A stretch of DNA of 64,000 nt, taken from positions 682,001-746,000 of the forward strand of contig NZ_BLWF01000001.1 of the NCBI RefSeq assembly GCF_013167955.1. Direction: 5' to 3'. The DNA is from Thermanaeromonas sp. C210 (GTDB lineage Bacteria; Bacillota; DSM-521; Neomoorellales; Neomoorellaceae). The position numbers and the translations under genes are program-made. This document shows positions 7,820-16,744 of this stretch, one piece after another (position 1 is the stretch's first letter; each line of letters opens with the position of its first letter). The notes below the pieces were generated by a model. It saw only the letters and a program-made list of their open reading frames with translations. It was not told the DNA's origin and ran no database searches.

Positions 7820-8476
7820 ATGGATGTTTTTCAGGTTATCGGACCGGTTATGATAGGGCCTTCCAGCTCCCACACCGCAGGGGCCGTGCGGTTGGGAAGG
7901 CTGGCCCGCGCCATTCTGGCCGATGAACCCCGGGAGGCCGAGTTCTTACTCCATGGCTCCTTTGCCCGGACCTACCGTGGGCACGGAACTGACCGGGCAC
8001 TGGTGGCCGGACTGCTGGGTTTTGAGGTGGACGATGAACGGGTACGCCGGGCTTTGGAACTGGCTCAGGAAAGAGGGCTGAAGGTAAGCTTTAAAGAAGG
8101 AGATCTGGGGGAGGTCCACCCCAATTCCGTTTTGATGATAATCAAAGGGGGTAGCCGCCGGGTGGAGGTACTTGGCTCCTCCCTCGGAGGCGCCCAGGTA
8201 GTAGTTACCCGGATCGATGGGTTTGCCGTAGAAGTTACGGGCCAGTTGCCCACCCTGGTAGCTGCTTATAAGGATCGGCCGGGCGTCGTCGCCGAGGTTA
8301 CAGCCTTGTTAGCTGATCGGCGAATCAATATTGCCAATATGCGGGTCTCCCGCGAGGGGTTGGGCAGGCGAGCCTTGATGATCGTCGAAACGGATGAGGC
8401 TCTGCTTCCGGAAATTGTTGCCGATATGAGGTCCTGGCCGGTTATGGAGCGGGTGATCACCATTGACCCTGTGTAA
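7820..8476 (+). CDS. sdaAB: L-serine dehydratase, iron-sulfur type, beta subunit
   Basis: The 218-residue protein begins with the serine-binding domain (GPSSSHTAGAVRLG near residue 13) and ends with an ACT domain (about residues 145-218, from YKDRPGVVAEV), typical of the beta subunit of clostridial two-subunit L-serine dehydratase. With SdaAA it converts L-serine to pyruvate and ammonia in the cytoplasm using a [4Fe-4S] cluster. It starts at ATG 7820 behind GGGATGGG and overlaps the alpha subunit by 14 bp. Next to glycine cleavage and reductase genes it completes a serine-glycine fermentation route. Confidence 0.95.
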   Translation: MDVFQVIGPVMIGPSSSHTAGAVRLGRLARAILADEPREAEFLLHGSFARTYRGHGTDRALVAGLLGFEVDDERVRRALELAQERGLKVSFKEGDLGEVHPNSVLMIIKGGSRRVEVLGSSLGGAQVVVTRIDGFAVEVTGQLPTLVAAYKDRPGVVAEVTALLADRRINIANMRVSREGLGRRALMIVETDEALLPEIVADMRSWPVMERVITIDPV

Positions 8477-9356
8477 CTGCAGCTGGAAAAGGGCTTCAGA
8501 ACTGCTTGCGGCGGCAGAAAAGGAGGGCCGCTCGCTGGCTCAAATGGTGCTCCAGTACCAGGCAGGCCTGAGCGGTCAAGATGAAGGGCTTGTCCGGCGG
8601 CAAATGGCCCAACGGCTGAAGGTCATGCGGGCCGCCGCGGCCCAGGGGCTGAAGGGGGATATGCGTTCCCCCAGCGGACTGATAGGCGGCGGGGCCAAGC
8701 TGCTGGAAGCTGCCCGCCAGAGGGGAAAAAGCCTGTCCGGTGGAACTACCGGCCGGGCCATTGTCCTGGCCATGGCCATAGCCGAGGTAAATGCTTGCAT
8801 GGGACGCATTGTAGCGGCACCAACGGCTGGCTCGTGCGGCATCCTGCCCGGAGTGCTTCTGGCCCTCCAGGAAGAAAAAGGTTGGAAGGATGAAGTCCTG
8901 GTGGATGGTCTTTTTGCCGCGGCCGGCATAGGCATAATAGTGGGTAAGCAGGCCTCCCTTGCGGGAGCCGCTTTAGGCTGCCAGGCCGAATGCGGTGTGG
9001 CCAGCGCCATGGCAGCCGCAGCGGCCGTAGAAATGGCCGGCGGCACACCGCGCCAGGCCCTGGACGCGGCGGCCATAGCCTTGAAGGGATGGATGGGGCT
9101 GGTGTGTGACCCTGTAGGTGGCCTAGTAGAAATACCCTGTGTAAAACGGAACGCCATAGGGACGGCCCATGCCCTGGCAGCAGCCGACATAGCCCTGGCG
9201 GGCGTTCCTTCCTTTATTCCCCTCGATGAAGTGGTTACCGCCATGGTCCAGGTGGGCCGCAGTATGCCCCCGGCGTTGCGGGAAACAGGAGAGGGCGGCG
9301 TGGCGGCCTGCCCCAGCGCCCGCGCTCTAATGGAGGGCTTTCTGGGAAGGGAATAA
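8463..9356 (+). CDS. sdaAA: L-serine dehydratase, iron-sulfur type, alpha subunit
   Basis: The 297-residue alpha subunit contains the cluster-ligand and substrate motifs: GSCGILPG near residue 120, GCQAECG near 175, and CDPVGGLVEIPCVKRN near 216-231. It overlaps sdaAB by 14 bp. The best start is TTG 8463 in the overlap, because no ATG or GTG precedes the conserved SELLAAAEKEG segment; the first dozen residues are thus uncertain. The usual one-gene serine dehydratase is here split in beta-alpha order, as in many Firmicutes. Confidence 0.94.
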   Translation: MTLCNCSWKRASELLAAAEKEGRSLAQMVLQYQAGLSGQDEGLVRRQMAQRLKVMRAAAAQGLKGDMRSPSGLIGGGAKLLEAARQRGKSLSGGTTGRAIVLAMAIAEVNACMGRIVAAPTAGSCGILPGVLLALQEEKGWKDEVLVDGLFAAAGIGIIVGKQASLAGAALGCQAECGVASAMAAAAAVEMAGGTPRQALDAAAIALKGWMGLVCDPVGGLVEIPCVKRNAIGTAHALAAADIALAGVPSFIPLDEVVTAMVQVGRSMPPALRETGEGGVAACPSARALMEGFLGRE

Positions 9357-9387
9357 GCGGAAAAAGTTAGTGAAAATTTTCACGCAA

Positions 9388-9415
9388 GAAGGATAATGCG
9401 GCCTAAATGTCGAAT
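9388..9415 (+). promoter_or_regulatory. Sigma-H-like promoter upstream of the gcv glycine riboswitch
   Basis: GAAGGA (9388-9393), 18-nt spacer, GAAT (9412-9415), ending about 33 bp before the first aptamer. The spacer is one base longer than in most other copies in this window. Confidence 0.55.
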
Positions 9416-9440
9416 TGATATGTACAACTTAATAGAGGGT

Positions 9441-9652
9441 GGATGAAAGGAGTAGAAGAGACCCCTTAGCGTTTTTCGCAGGAAAGGGGCGCCGAAGGAG
9501 CAACGCCGGGTAGAAAGGTGGCCGCCCGGAGGAAACTCTCAGGCAAAAGTACTACTCCCGGACCCGCCTCTGGAGAGACCTCCCTGGTGAGGCACCAAAG
9601 GGGTAAGGCTTTAATCTTAAAGCCTAATCTCTCAGGTCAGGAGACAGAGGCC
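9441..9652 (+). ncRNA. Tandem glycine riboswitch upstream of gcv operon
   Basis: Two consecutive glycine aptamers are readable. The first has P1 GGAGTAG (9449-9455)/CTACTCC (9552-9558), the GCGCCGAAGGAGCAA-type core and the AAACTCTCAGGCAAAAG signature. The second starts with GCCTCTGGAGAGACC, has GGCACCAAAGGGGTAAGG and ATCTCTCAGGTCAGGA, and closes with CAGAGGC at 9645-9651. The closing strand of aptamer 2 is also the left arm of the terminator hairpin that follows, so glycine binding should prevent termination and switch gcv on, as in Bacillus gcvT. Confidence 0.96.
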
Positions 9653-9690
9653 CACACCGCCTTTCGAGGCGCTGTGGGCCTCTCGGTTTG
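9646..9690 (+). terminator. Riboswitch-controlled terminator hairpin before gcvT
   Basis: AGAGGCCCACA (9646-9656) pairs perfectly with TGTGGGCCTCT (9673-9683), with an inner CGCCTTTCGAGGCG hairpin. The following U-tract is poor (CGGTTTG), so termination may be inefficient. Its left arm overlaps P1 of aptamer 2, which makes the two structures mutually exclusive. Confidence 0.75.
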
Positions 9691-9726
9691 CCTGGCCATA
9701 CTACTACTATAAGTGAGGTGATGACG

Positions 9727-10848
9727 GTGAGCAACCAGGAAGGGAAAAGGACACCTCTGTATGAGGAGCACCTGGCTGCAGGGGCGCGAATGGTGGAGTT
9801 TGGCGGCTGGCTCATGCCTGTGCAGTATACGGGCATTCTGGAGGAGCACCAGGCCGTGCGTACCCAAGCGGGGCTCTTTGACGTATCCCACATGGGGGAG
9901 ATTGAAATAAAGGGGCCCGATGCTTTTAGTCTGATCCAGCAGTTGATCACCAACGACGCCTCCCTGGCTAGAGGGGACAGGGTCATTTACAGCCCCATGT
10001 GTTACCCTGACGGCGGCACAGTCGACGACATTCTGGTATATCCCCAGGGGGAAGATAAATACCTTCTAGTGGTCAATGCCGCCAATACTGCCAAGGATCT
10101 GGAATGGATCCAGAAGCAGGCCGAGGAGGGGGGTGCCGACGCAGTCATCACGGACCTATCCTCCGCTACGGTTCAACTGGCCCTGCAAGGGCCGGAGGCA
10201 GCGGCTATTTTACAGCCGCTAACCGACGTCAACCTCCAGGATCTGGGGTATTATCGCTGGACCCGCGGCCGGGTCCAGGGGATCTACTGCCTTATCTCCC
10301 GTACCGGGTACACGGGAGAAGATGGCTTTGAACTTTACCTGGACCCTGCTGAAGGACCCCAAATGTGGCGGGGCCTGCTGGAGGCCGGCCGGGACCGGGG
10401 ACTTAAACCCTGTGGCCTGGGGGCGCGGGACGTACTGCGCCTGGAGGCGGCGTTGCCCCTCTACGGCCATGAGCTGGGGCCTCACATAACTCCCGTGGAG
10501 GCGGGACTGGGCCGTTTTATACGGCCGGAGAAGGGGGAATTTAACGGCCGGGAAGTTCTTAAGCAGCAGAAGGAGGTCGGGCCCCCGCGCCGCCTGGTGG
10601 GTCTGGTCATGCAGGATCGGGGCATTCCCCGGCCGGATTATCCCGTGAGCCGGGGAGATAAGGTGGTGGGGCGCGTTACTTCCGGCTCCTTTGCTCCGGC
10701 CCTGGGCAAGAACATAGCCCTGGCCTTGGTCGAAAAGGGATACGCACTAGAGGGCGAGGAGCTTACGGTGAACATCAGGGGCCGGGAGCATCCCGCGCAG
10801 GTGGTGCCTCTGCCTTTCTACAGCCGTAAGAAGAAAGGTGTCTCCTGA
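9727..10848 (+). CDS. gcvT: Glycine cleavage system T protein (aminomethyltransferase)
   Basis: The 373-residue protein has the full GcvT length and hallmarks: [16 protein letters not shown] near residue 27, [13 protein letters not shown] near 52, the [12 protein letters not shown] loop near 195 and [21 protein letters not shown] near 233. It moves the aminomethyl carbon from lipoyl-GcvH to tetrahydrofolate, releasing ammonia. GTG 9727 is preferred as start because GAGGTG ends 6 bases before it; ATG 9721 directly abuts that site. First gene of the riboswitch-controlled gcv operon. Confidence 0.97.
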   Translation: MSNQEGKRTPLYEEHLAAGARMVEFGGWLMPVQYTGILEEHQAVRTQAGLFDVSHMGEIEIKGPDAFSLIQQLITNDASLARGDRVIYSPMCYPDGGTVDDILVYPQGEDKYLLVVNAANTAKDLEWIQKQAEEGGADAVITDLSSATVQLALQGPEAAAILQPLTDVNLQDLGYYRWTRGRVQGIYCLISRTGYTGEDGFELYLDPAEGPQMWRGLLEAGRDRGLKPCGLGARDVLRLEAALPLYGHELGPHITPVEAGLGRFIRPEKGEFNGREVLKQQKEVGPPRRLVGLVMQDRGIPRPDYPVSRGDKVVGRVTSGSFAPALGKNIALALVEKGYALEGEELTVNIRGREHPAQVVPLPFYSRKKKGVS

Positions 10849-11095
10849 GGAAGAGGGCGAGCCGGGCAGGCCGGCGCCTGGGGCACTGGCGATCCCGGCG
10901 AACCAGAGGCGGTACGAGTCCGCAGGCGGGTAGGAGGGCATGGGGCCAGAAACCGGCCACCGAGCCCCCAAAGTTTAGCCGGCCGGGAAAGGGGGCCTTG
11001 CGGACGGCCTCCAAGCCCGGAAGATACCGGCGCCCGGGCCCCGGCACGGGCAATACAAATACATGGTAAGCCACAAGAAAAGGAGGAGGACCAGA

Positions 11096-11479
11096 ATGCA
11101 TATTCCTGAGGACCTGTTTTACACCGCGGAGCATGAGTGGGTGAAGATAAGGGGCAACCGGGGCCGTATCGGCATCACCGATTATGCCCAGGAGTCCCTG
11201 GGTGACATTGTATTCGTAGAACTGCCGCAGGTAGGAGCTGAATTCAAGGCCGGGGATGCCTTTGGTGTAGTAGAGTCAGTGAAATCGGCTTCGGACGTTT
11301 ACCTGCCGGTATCGGGCAAAGTGATGGCCGTGAACGAAGAACTTCTGGAAGCGCCTCAACTTATCAACCAGGACCCCTACGGCCAGGGCTGGATGATCGA
11401 GGTGGAGTTGACCGATCCCCAGGAAGTAGAAAAGCTGCTGGACGCTTCTGCCTACTCAAAACTGCTGGAGGAGGAATAG
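11096..11479 (+). CDS. gcvH: Glycine cleavage system H protein (lipoyl carrier)
   Basis: The 127-residue lipoyl-domain protein has the lipoylated lysine in VVESVKSASDVY near residue 63 and the terminal GQGWMIEVEL segment. It shuttles the aminomethyl group between GcvP, GcvT and the dihydrolipoyl dehydrogenase. ATG 11096 is preceded by AGGAGGAGG. A 247-bp GC-rich, gene-free gap separates it from gcvT, which is unusual inside a gcv operon; I saw no gene or classifiable RNA in it. It ends 4 bp before gcvPA. Confidence 0.97.
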   Translation: MHIPEDLFYTAEHEWVKIRGNRGRIGITDYAQESLGDIVFVELPQVGAEFKAGDAFGVVESVKSASDVYLPVSGKVMAVNEELLEAPQLINQDPYGQGWMIEVELTDPQEVEKLLDASAYSKLLEEE

Positions 11480-11483
11480 GGCC

Positions 11484-12815
11484 ATGGGTTATATCCCCAC
11501 CACACCGGCCGAAAGGGAAGAAATGCTTAAGGCCTGTGGCGTAACCCGTGTGGAAGAGCTCTTTGAGGATATTCCGGAAGAAGTAAAGCTGAAAGGCGAC
11601 CTGGATCTGCCGGCTCCTTTAGCCGAACCTGACCTTTTGCGCCATCTTAAGGAGCTGGCCGGTAAGAACCGAACGGATTTGATTTCCTTTTTGGGAGCCG
11701 GGGCCTACGAACACTATATACCCTCGGTGGTATCCCATCTATTGTCGCGCTCCGAATTTTACACCGCTTATACCCCTTACCAGCCGGAGGTGAGTCAGGG
11801 CACCCTCCAGGCAATCTTTGAGTTTCAATCCCTTGTCTGCGCCCTGACCGGACTGGATGTAGCCAACGCTTCCCATTATGATGGCGCCACGGCTACGGCC
11901 GAAGCAGCCCTGGTGGCGTGCGGCGCTACCAGGCGCCAGAAGATCCTGTTCTCCCGAGGCCTTAACCCCCAGTACCGGGCCGTTCTTCGTACTTATACCC
12001 GGGGCCAGGGCATTGACCTGGTGGAGATACCCTGGGAGGACGGCCGGACTTCCTTGGAAGAACTGGCCAAAATGGCTGACCGGGACGTAGCCGGCGTCAT
12101 CCTTCAACAACCGAACTTTGTAGGGCAGTTGGAACCCATGGCCGAAGCCGCGGAGCTGGCCCATAAAGTGGGGGCCCTTTTCATCGCTGTAGTCAATCCC
12201 ATTTCCCTGGGCCTCCTGGCCCCGCCGGGGGAATACGATGCCGACCTGGCGGTGGGGGAAGGCCAGAGCTTGGGCAATCCCTTGAACTTCGGCGGTCCCT
12301 ACTTAGGCTTTATGGCTGCTAAAGAAAAACTGGTGCGACGTCTGCCGGGGCGCATCGTTGGCCAGACGGTGGACGTGGACGGCCGACGGGCCTTTGTTCT
12401 TACCCTCCAGGCCAGGGAACAGCATATCCGGCGCGAAAAGGCTACCTCTAACATTTGCTCCAACGAGGCCCTCTGCGCCCTGGCGGCCACCATTTATCTG
12501 TCGTGTTTAGGTAAAGAGGGTCTTAAAGAAGTGGCCCGTCAGTGCCTGCTGAAGGCCCACTACACTTATAATGAACTCTTAAAGATAGAGGGCCTTAAGC
12601 CCGTCTTTTCCGGCCCCTTCTTCCACGAATTCGCCCTCCGGGCCCGGAAGGCTCCTTCGGAGGTGGCGGCCCGGCTGCGGGAAGCGGGTATAGCGGGAGG
12701 CCTGGACCTGGCGCCCTTTTACCCGGAATTGGAAGGAGCCATGCTCTTCTGTGTTACTGAAGTGCGCACGCAGTCGGAAATAGAACGTTTAATAGACGCT
12801 ATGAGGGGGTTGTAA
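11484..12815 (+). CDS. gcvPA: Glycine dehydrogenase (decarboxylating) subunit 1
   Basis: The 443-residue protein is the N-terminal half of the P protein, a separate subunit in Firmicutes. Visible landmarks are FLGAGAYEHYIPSVV near residue 69, YTPYQPEVSQGTLQ near 94 and GPYLGFMA near 270. With GcvPB it decarboxylates glycine and loads the aminomethyl group onto GcvH. It is packed 4 bp after gcvH and 3 bp before gcvPB. The pyridoxal-phosphate lysine is not in this subunit. Confidence 0.97.
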   Translation: MGYIPTTPAEREEMLKACGVTRVEELFEDIPEEVKLKGDLDLPAPLAEPDLLRHLKELAGKNRTDLISFLGAGAYEHYIPSVVSHLLSRSEFYTAYTPYQPEVSQGTLQAIFEFQSLVCALTGLDVANASHYDGATATAEAALVACGATRRQKILFSRGLNPQYRAVLRTYTRGQGIDLVEIPWEDGRTSLEELAKMADRDVAGVILQQPNFVGQLEPMAEAAELAHKVGALFIAVVNPISLGLLAPPGEYDADLAVGEGQSLGNPLNFGGPYLGFMAAKEKLVRRLPGRIVGQTVDVDGRRAFVLTLQAREQHIRREKATSNICSNEALCALAATIYLSCLGKEGLKEVARQCLLKAHYTYNELLKIEGLKPVFSGPFFHEFALRARKAPSEVAARLREAGIAGGLDLAPFYPELEGAMLFCVTEVRTQSEIERLIDAMRGL

Positions 12816-12818
12816 GCC

Positions 12819-14279
12819 GTGGCAGTAGAACCGCTTCTCTGGGAACTGGGTGCTCCCGGCCGCCGAGGCTGCACCTTACAGCCGGTGGATGTGCCGGGAG
12901 AAGTAGAAGACTACTTGCCGGAAGCCTATCGCCGGCGGGGGGACGCCGGGCTGCCCGAGCTCAGCGAAATAGAGGTCGTGCGCCATTTCACCCACCTATC
13001 TAGTCTTAACTATGGTGTGGATACCGGTTTTTACCCTCTCGGGTCTTGCACCATGAAATATAACCCCAAGGTGAACGAAGTAGCAGCCGGGTTGTCCGGG
13101 TTTACCGGCCTCCATCCCTACCTGCCGCCGGAAGCGGCCCAGGGGGCTTTAGAACTCATGTACCACCTGCAGCAGTACCTGGCCGAAATAACCGGTATGG
13201 ATGCCGTAACCCTGCAGCCGGCGGCCGGTGCCCACGGCGAACTGGCGGGACTGCTCATTATTGCGGCGTACCACGCCAGCCGGGGTGAAACCCAACGGAA
13301 GAAAGTGTTGGTGCCCGATTCGGCCCACGGGACCAACCCGGCCAGCGCCGCCATGGCCGGTCTGGAAGTAGTCCAGATACCCTCCGACAAACGCGGACTG
13401 GTGGACTTGGAGGCCTTGGAGAAAGCCTTGAGTCCGGATACGGCGGCCTTGATGCTCACCAATCCCAATACCCTGGGCCTCTTTGAAAGCGACATTGTGA
13501 CCATGGCCCGCATGGTCCATGAGGCGGGCGGCCTCCTATACTATGACGGCGCCAATCTCAATGCTATTATGGGCATCACCAGGCCGGGGGATATGGGCTT
13601 TGATGTGGTGCACCTCAACCTCCACAAGACCTTCTCCACCCCCCACGGCGGAGGCGGGCCCGGCAGCGGGCCGGTAGGGGTAAAGGAACACCTGGCCCCC
13701 TTCCTGCCCGTACCGGTAGTGAGTTACGATCAAGCTAAAGGGCAGTACTACCTGGACTACGAGCGTCCCCAGACCATAGGCCAGATGAAAGCCTTCTACG
13801 GTAATTTTTCCGTGATGGTCAAGGCTTATGCTTACATCCGGACCCTTGGTCCCCGGGGTTTAAAGGAGGTCAGCGAGCAGGCCGTCCTCAACGCCAACTA
13901 CTTGTTGAGCCTCCTGCGCCCGCACTTTAACGTACCCTATGACCGTATCTGCAAGCATGAATTTGTGATCAACCCGGGAACCAAAATAAAAGAGGCGGGC
14001 GTGCGGACCCTGGACATAGCTAAGCGGCTCCTGGATTATGGCTTCCACGCACCCACCATCTATTTCCCCCTTATCGTGCCGGAAGCCTTAATGATTGAGC
14101 CAACGGAGACGGAACCTAAAGAAGTGTTGGACGCCTTTGCTGGGGCTTTAATTCGTATCGCCGAGGAAGCGGTTGCCCAGCCGGAGCTGCTGCGCAACGC
14201 ACCCCATAATACCCCTGTGCGCCGTCTCGATGAAGCTGCCGCCGCTCGCAATCCGGTGTTAAAGTGGCAGAAGAAATAA
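12819..14279 (+). CDS. gcvPB: Glycine dehydrogenase (decarboxylating) subunit 2
   Basis: The 486-residue protein is the C-terminal half of the P protein with the pyridoxal-phosphate lysine in [19 protein letters not shown] near residue 271. Other family landmarks are [13 protein letters not shown] near 69 and [13 protein letters not shown] near 130. It starts at GTG 12819, 3 bp after gcvPA, and is the last gene of the riboswitch-controlled unit; lplA follows after its own promoter-like motif. The dihydrolipoyl dehydrogenase (gcvL/lpdA) is not in the window. Confidence 0.97.
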   Translation: MAVEPLLWELGAPGRRGCTLQPVDVPGEVEDYLPEAYRRRGDAGLPELSEIEVVRHFTHLSSLNYGVDTGFYPLGSCTMKYNPKVNEVAAGLSGFTGLHPYLPPEAAQGALELMYHLQQYLAEITGMDAVTLQPAAGAHGELAGLLIIAAYHASRGETQRKKVLVPDSAHGTNPASAAMAGLEVVQIPSDKRGLVDLEALEKALSPDTAALMLTNPNTLGLFESDIVTMARMVHEAGGLLYYDGANLNAIMGITRPGDMGFDVVHLNLHKTFSTPHGGGGPGSGPVGVKEHLAPFLPVPVVSYDQAKGQYYLDYERPQTIGQMKAFYGNFSVMVKAYAYIRTLGPRGLKEVSEQAVLNANYLLSLLRPHFNVPYDRICKHEFVINPGTKIKEAGVRTLDIAKRLLDYGFHAPTIYFPLIVPEALMIEPTETEPKEVLDAFAGALIRIAEEAVAQPELLRNAPHNTPVRRLDEAAAARNPVLKWQKK

Positions 14280-14301
14280 AGCAAAAAAAACTAAGGATTA
14301 G

Positions 14302-14328
14302 GCAGGAAATTGCCCGTCATGGTTGAAA
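14302..14328 (+). promoter_or_regulatory. Sigma-H-like promoter upstream of lipoate ligase
   Basis: GCAGGA (14302-14307), 17-nt spacer, GAAA (14325-14328), one mismatch from GAAT in the -10 box. It sits 24 bp before the lplA start, which would leave a very short leader. Confidence 0.4.
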
Positions 14329-14352
14329 GGAACTTAGGGTGAAATTAGGGCT

Positions 14353-15168
14353 ATGGCCGAGAACTGGCGCCTCCTCGACACCGGAATAGCCGATGGAGCC
14401 ACCAATATGGCGGTGGATGAGGCCATCCTGCGGGCCCACCAGGTCGGCGCGGTACCCCCTACCGTACGCTTCTACGGGTGGGACCCGCCGACCATCTCCT
14501 TAGGCTACGGCCAGTCCCTGGAGAAGGAAATCGACGTGGCTGCCCTGGAGAAAAAGGGGTTGGGGCTGGTGCGGCGCCTGACGGGGGGCCGCGCGGTGCT
14601 CCACGACCGGGAAGTGACCTATAGTGTTGTGGTAAGGGAAGACCACCCTTTGGTCGCGGGGGGAATTTTGCCCTCTTACCTCCGCATCGCCAGGGTGTTA
14701 GCCCGGGGGCTCCAAAGCCTGGGGGCCCCCGTGGAGGTGGCTTCAGGCCGGAAAAACATGGGCGAACACAGCAGCGCGGCCTGCTTTGACGCCCCGTCCT
14801 GGTATGAAATCACCGTGGCCGGCCGGAAAATGGTGGGAAGCGCCCAGACCAGGAAGGGCGGGGTACTGCTCCAGCACGGCTCCATCGTACTGGAGCTTAA
14901 CGTAGACGACTTGTTCGCCGTGTTGCGTTTTTCTTCTTCCGCAAGGCGGGAAAGGCTTAAGGAAAAGTTTGCGCTGCAGGCTTGCGGCCTTTGGGAGGTC
15001 CTGGGTCGCCCGGTTGACCCGGCAGAAGTGAAGGAGGCCATCACCAGAGCCTTTGCCGAAGTCTATGCCGTTCATCTGGTGTTAGGCGAGTTGACGCCGC
15101 GGGAAAAGTCCCGGGTGGAGGAATTGCGCCGGAAATACGCCAGCCGGGAATGGAACTGGCGGCGCTAG
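14353..15168 (+). CDS. lplA: Lipoate-protein ligase A family
   Basis: A 271-residue member of the LplA/LipM family, with RRLTGGRAVLHD near residue 76, the GRKNMGEHSSAACF loop near 136, and the catalytic-lysine region GRKMVGSAQTRKGGVLLQHGSI near 157-178. It attaches lipoate or transfers octanoate to lipoyl domains; the obvious substrate is GcvH. ATG 14353 has only a weak upstream site. Whether it uses free lipoate (LplA) or octanoyl carrier protein (LipM) cannot be decided by eye. Confidence 0.92.
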   Translation: MAENWRLLDTGIADGATNMAVDEAILRAHQVGAVPPTVRFYGWDPPTISLGYGQSLEKEIDVAALEKKGLGLVRRLTGGRAVLHDREVTYSVVVREDHPLVAGGILPSYLRIARVLARGLQSLGAPVEVASGRKNMGEHSSAACFDAPSWYEITVAGRKMVGSAQTRKGGVLLQHGSIVLELNVDDLFAVLRFSSSARRERLKEKFALQACGLWEVLGRPVDPAEVKEAITRAFAEVYAVHLVLGELTPREKSRVEELRRKYASREWNWRR

Positions 15169-15276
15169 CTCCGACGTTGCCCCTGGCGCCCTTACAACCC
15201 AGCATAGGCTCAGCCTCCCCGGGAAATGCTATAGGACAGGAGAATTTCCTTATGTATTTCCAGGGAGGTAAAATAA

Positions 15277-15663
15277 ATGGGCGACAGAGGTCGCAGCCGT
15301 TTCGTAAATGAAGATCGCACCAGGCTGGAGAGTATGCGGGCGGCCGAATATCCCGGCGGGGTAGTTGTGGACCCGGTGCCTATTACCGCCGGGAGCGAAG
15401 TGACCGTTCTGTACTACGGCCTGCTGTCACAGTGCGGGGCCGACCAAGTCTGGATGCGGACGGGGTACGGCGACCCCCACAATTGGGAGGGCATTTACGA
15501 TTATCCCATGGAACGCACCGGCTACGGGTGGGTTAAAAACATCCGCATCTCGGAGGATTACGACCGCTTCCACCTTTGCTTCAAAGACAGCGCCAACAAT
15601 TGGGACAACAACAACGGCCTTAACTGGAGCTTTATCATTCACAAAGGTGATCGGCAGGTATGA
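15277..15663 (+). CDS. Small stand-alone starch-binding-like (CBM25/CBM53-type) protein
   Basis: The 128-residue protein has no catalytic domain. From about residue 34 it reads as a starch-binding module: PVPITAGSEVTVLYYG, then WMRTGYGDPHNW, an aromatic-rich RTGYGWVKNI segment and CFKDSANNWDNNNGLNWSF. This pattern of Gly-Asp-Pro/Trp and NNWDNN is typical of CBM25/CBM53 modules found in glucan-active enzymes and next to glycogen genes in Firmicutes. No signal peptide is present, so it is probably cytoplasmic and could bind glycogen; glgA lies 21 kb away. Start ATG 15277 follows GGGAGG. It marks the last gene before the insertion-sequence relic. Confidence 0.8.
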   Translation: MGDRGRSRFVNEDRTRLESMRAAEYPGGVVVDPVPITAGSEVTVLYYGLLSQCGADQVWMRTGYGDPHNWEGIYDYPMERTGYGWVKNIRISEDYDRFHLCFKDSANNWDNNNGLNWSFIIHKGDRQV

Positions 15664-15779
15664 AGCATCCGTGCCGGTACGCTCGGGCAAGGGGGACCGC
15701 GGGGGCTGAGGAAGCGCAGCTCCCACGTTAGCCCTTGTGCACTTTTGATTTAGAAACTCGTAATATCAAGGCATTTTAG

Positions 15780-16480
15780 TCTTGGTCAGTCACTATCAGT
15801 CGTTTAACCTCGTCTTAGTTGGTTTTTGGGGGTACGCCAAGCTTAGCAGAAGGCTCTCCCAGCTCCGCTTCCCGCACTGTTCTCCAACCGAGGTGCACCC
15901 TTTTTGTGCGCGGTCTTCTCTATGGCCACCAGAAGATGATAGGCCAAAACGTAGAGGAATATGTGTTCCCACACCTAGTTCTTTAGCCGGTGGAATATGG
16001 CCTTCTCGGCAAATGGGCTTTTCAGAGTGCGAAAGGCGTTCACAGCCTGTGTCAAAAGGGACTAGATGTATCAAGTTTTTCGGCCTTGACCGTCCAGCTA
16101 AGTAAGGCATCCCTTCGCCTTGGGATGGTTCTCCTAAAGGAGGGCAAGGTTAGGGCAAGGTTATACTACATAGAGACTTCCACAAGACTAGAAAGGTTAG
16201 CTCCATGACATATTCTAGAGCCGTGGTATTCACCCAACTGGGCATGCCATGCTCCGAAGCCGCATTTGTTAACCTGTTCAGCACCATTACCTTAATCAAA
16301 TCATCTGTCGTGATCTTTCATTAGTACCTACGTCGCCTAATAACTTTTCCAGCTCCAACCTTTCCCAGAGTTGGGTTCCCGTGTGCACCGACCAGGGTTA
16401 CTTGGCCCCTTCCACCGCATCTTTATCCGCCTTTACTTCCCTCACTTCCTCTGTTCAGTTGCTACCTTCTTACCCTGCTT
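15780..16480 (-). pseudogene. Decayed IS1634-like DDE transposase relic
   Basis: Read on the minus strand, pieces of an IS1634/IS4-group transposase survive in different frames with several stops. From the 5' side (high coordinates) there is TGTQLWERLELEKLLGD, then after a frameshift KVMVLNRLTNAASEHG and PSWVNTTALEYV, and near the 3' end (about 15900-16050) NAFRTLKSPFAEKAIFHR followed after a stop by EHIFLYVLAYHLLVAIEK. The central catalytic part appears deleted. The whole 15664-16744 stretch holds no intact gene, is AT-rich, and marks the left edge of the AT-rich island. No clear terminal inverted repeats were found. Confidence 0.75.
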
Positions 16481-16744
16481 TTTGTTGTGTCCCGTGCTGA
16501 GACAAGGATAAACTGGAGTTACGTTGTGTAGATAAATATCACTCCAGGTAACTTAGTATGTATTAAGTTAGGCCTGATACCACTATATGTTATACCTTAT
16601 TTGGCTGGACTTTCGAAGACTATAGCCTTATCATAAATCACAAGAAAGTTTACTGGCCAGGGGAGGAACTGGATATTTTCCGGCCCCACCCCAAAGTTAA
16701 AAGAAAGAAGCTAGCAAAAGATTAAGATGGGGGAGAATTACGAT

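Noticed and set aside
10849-11095. GC-rich gap between gcvT and gcvH with pieces resembling a cobalamin riboswitch (GGCACTGG, AAGCCCGGAAGATACC)
   Set aside because: The conserved boxes are not in the right order or spacing, and a B12 riboswitch inside a gcv operon makes little sense. No gene seen either.
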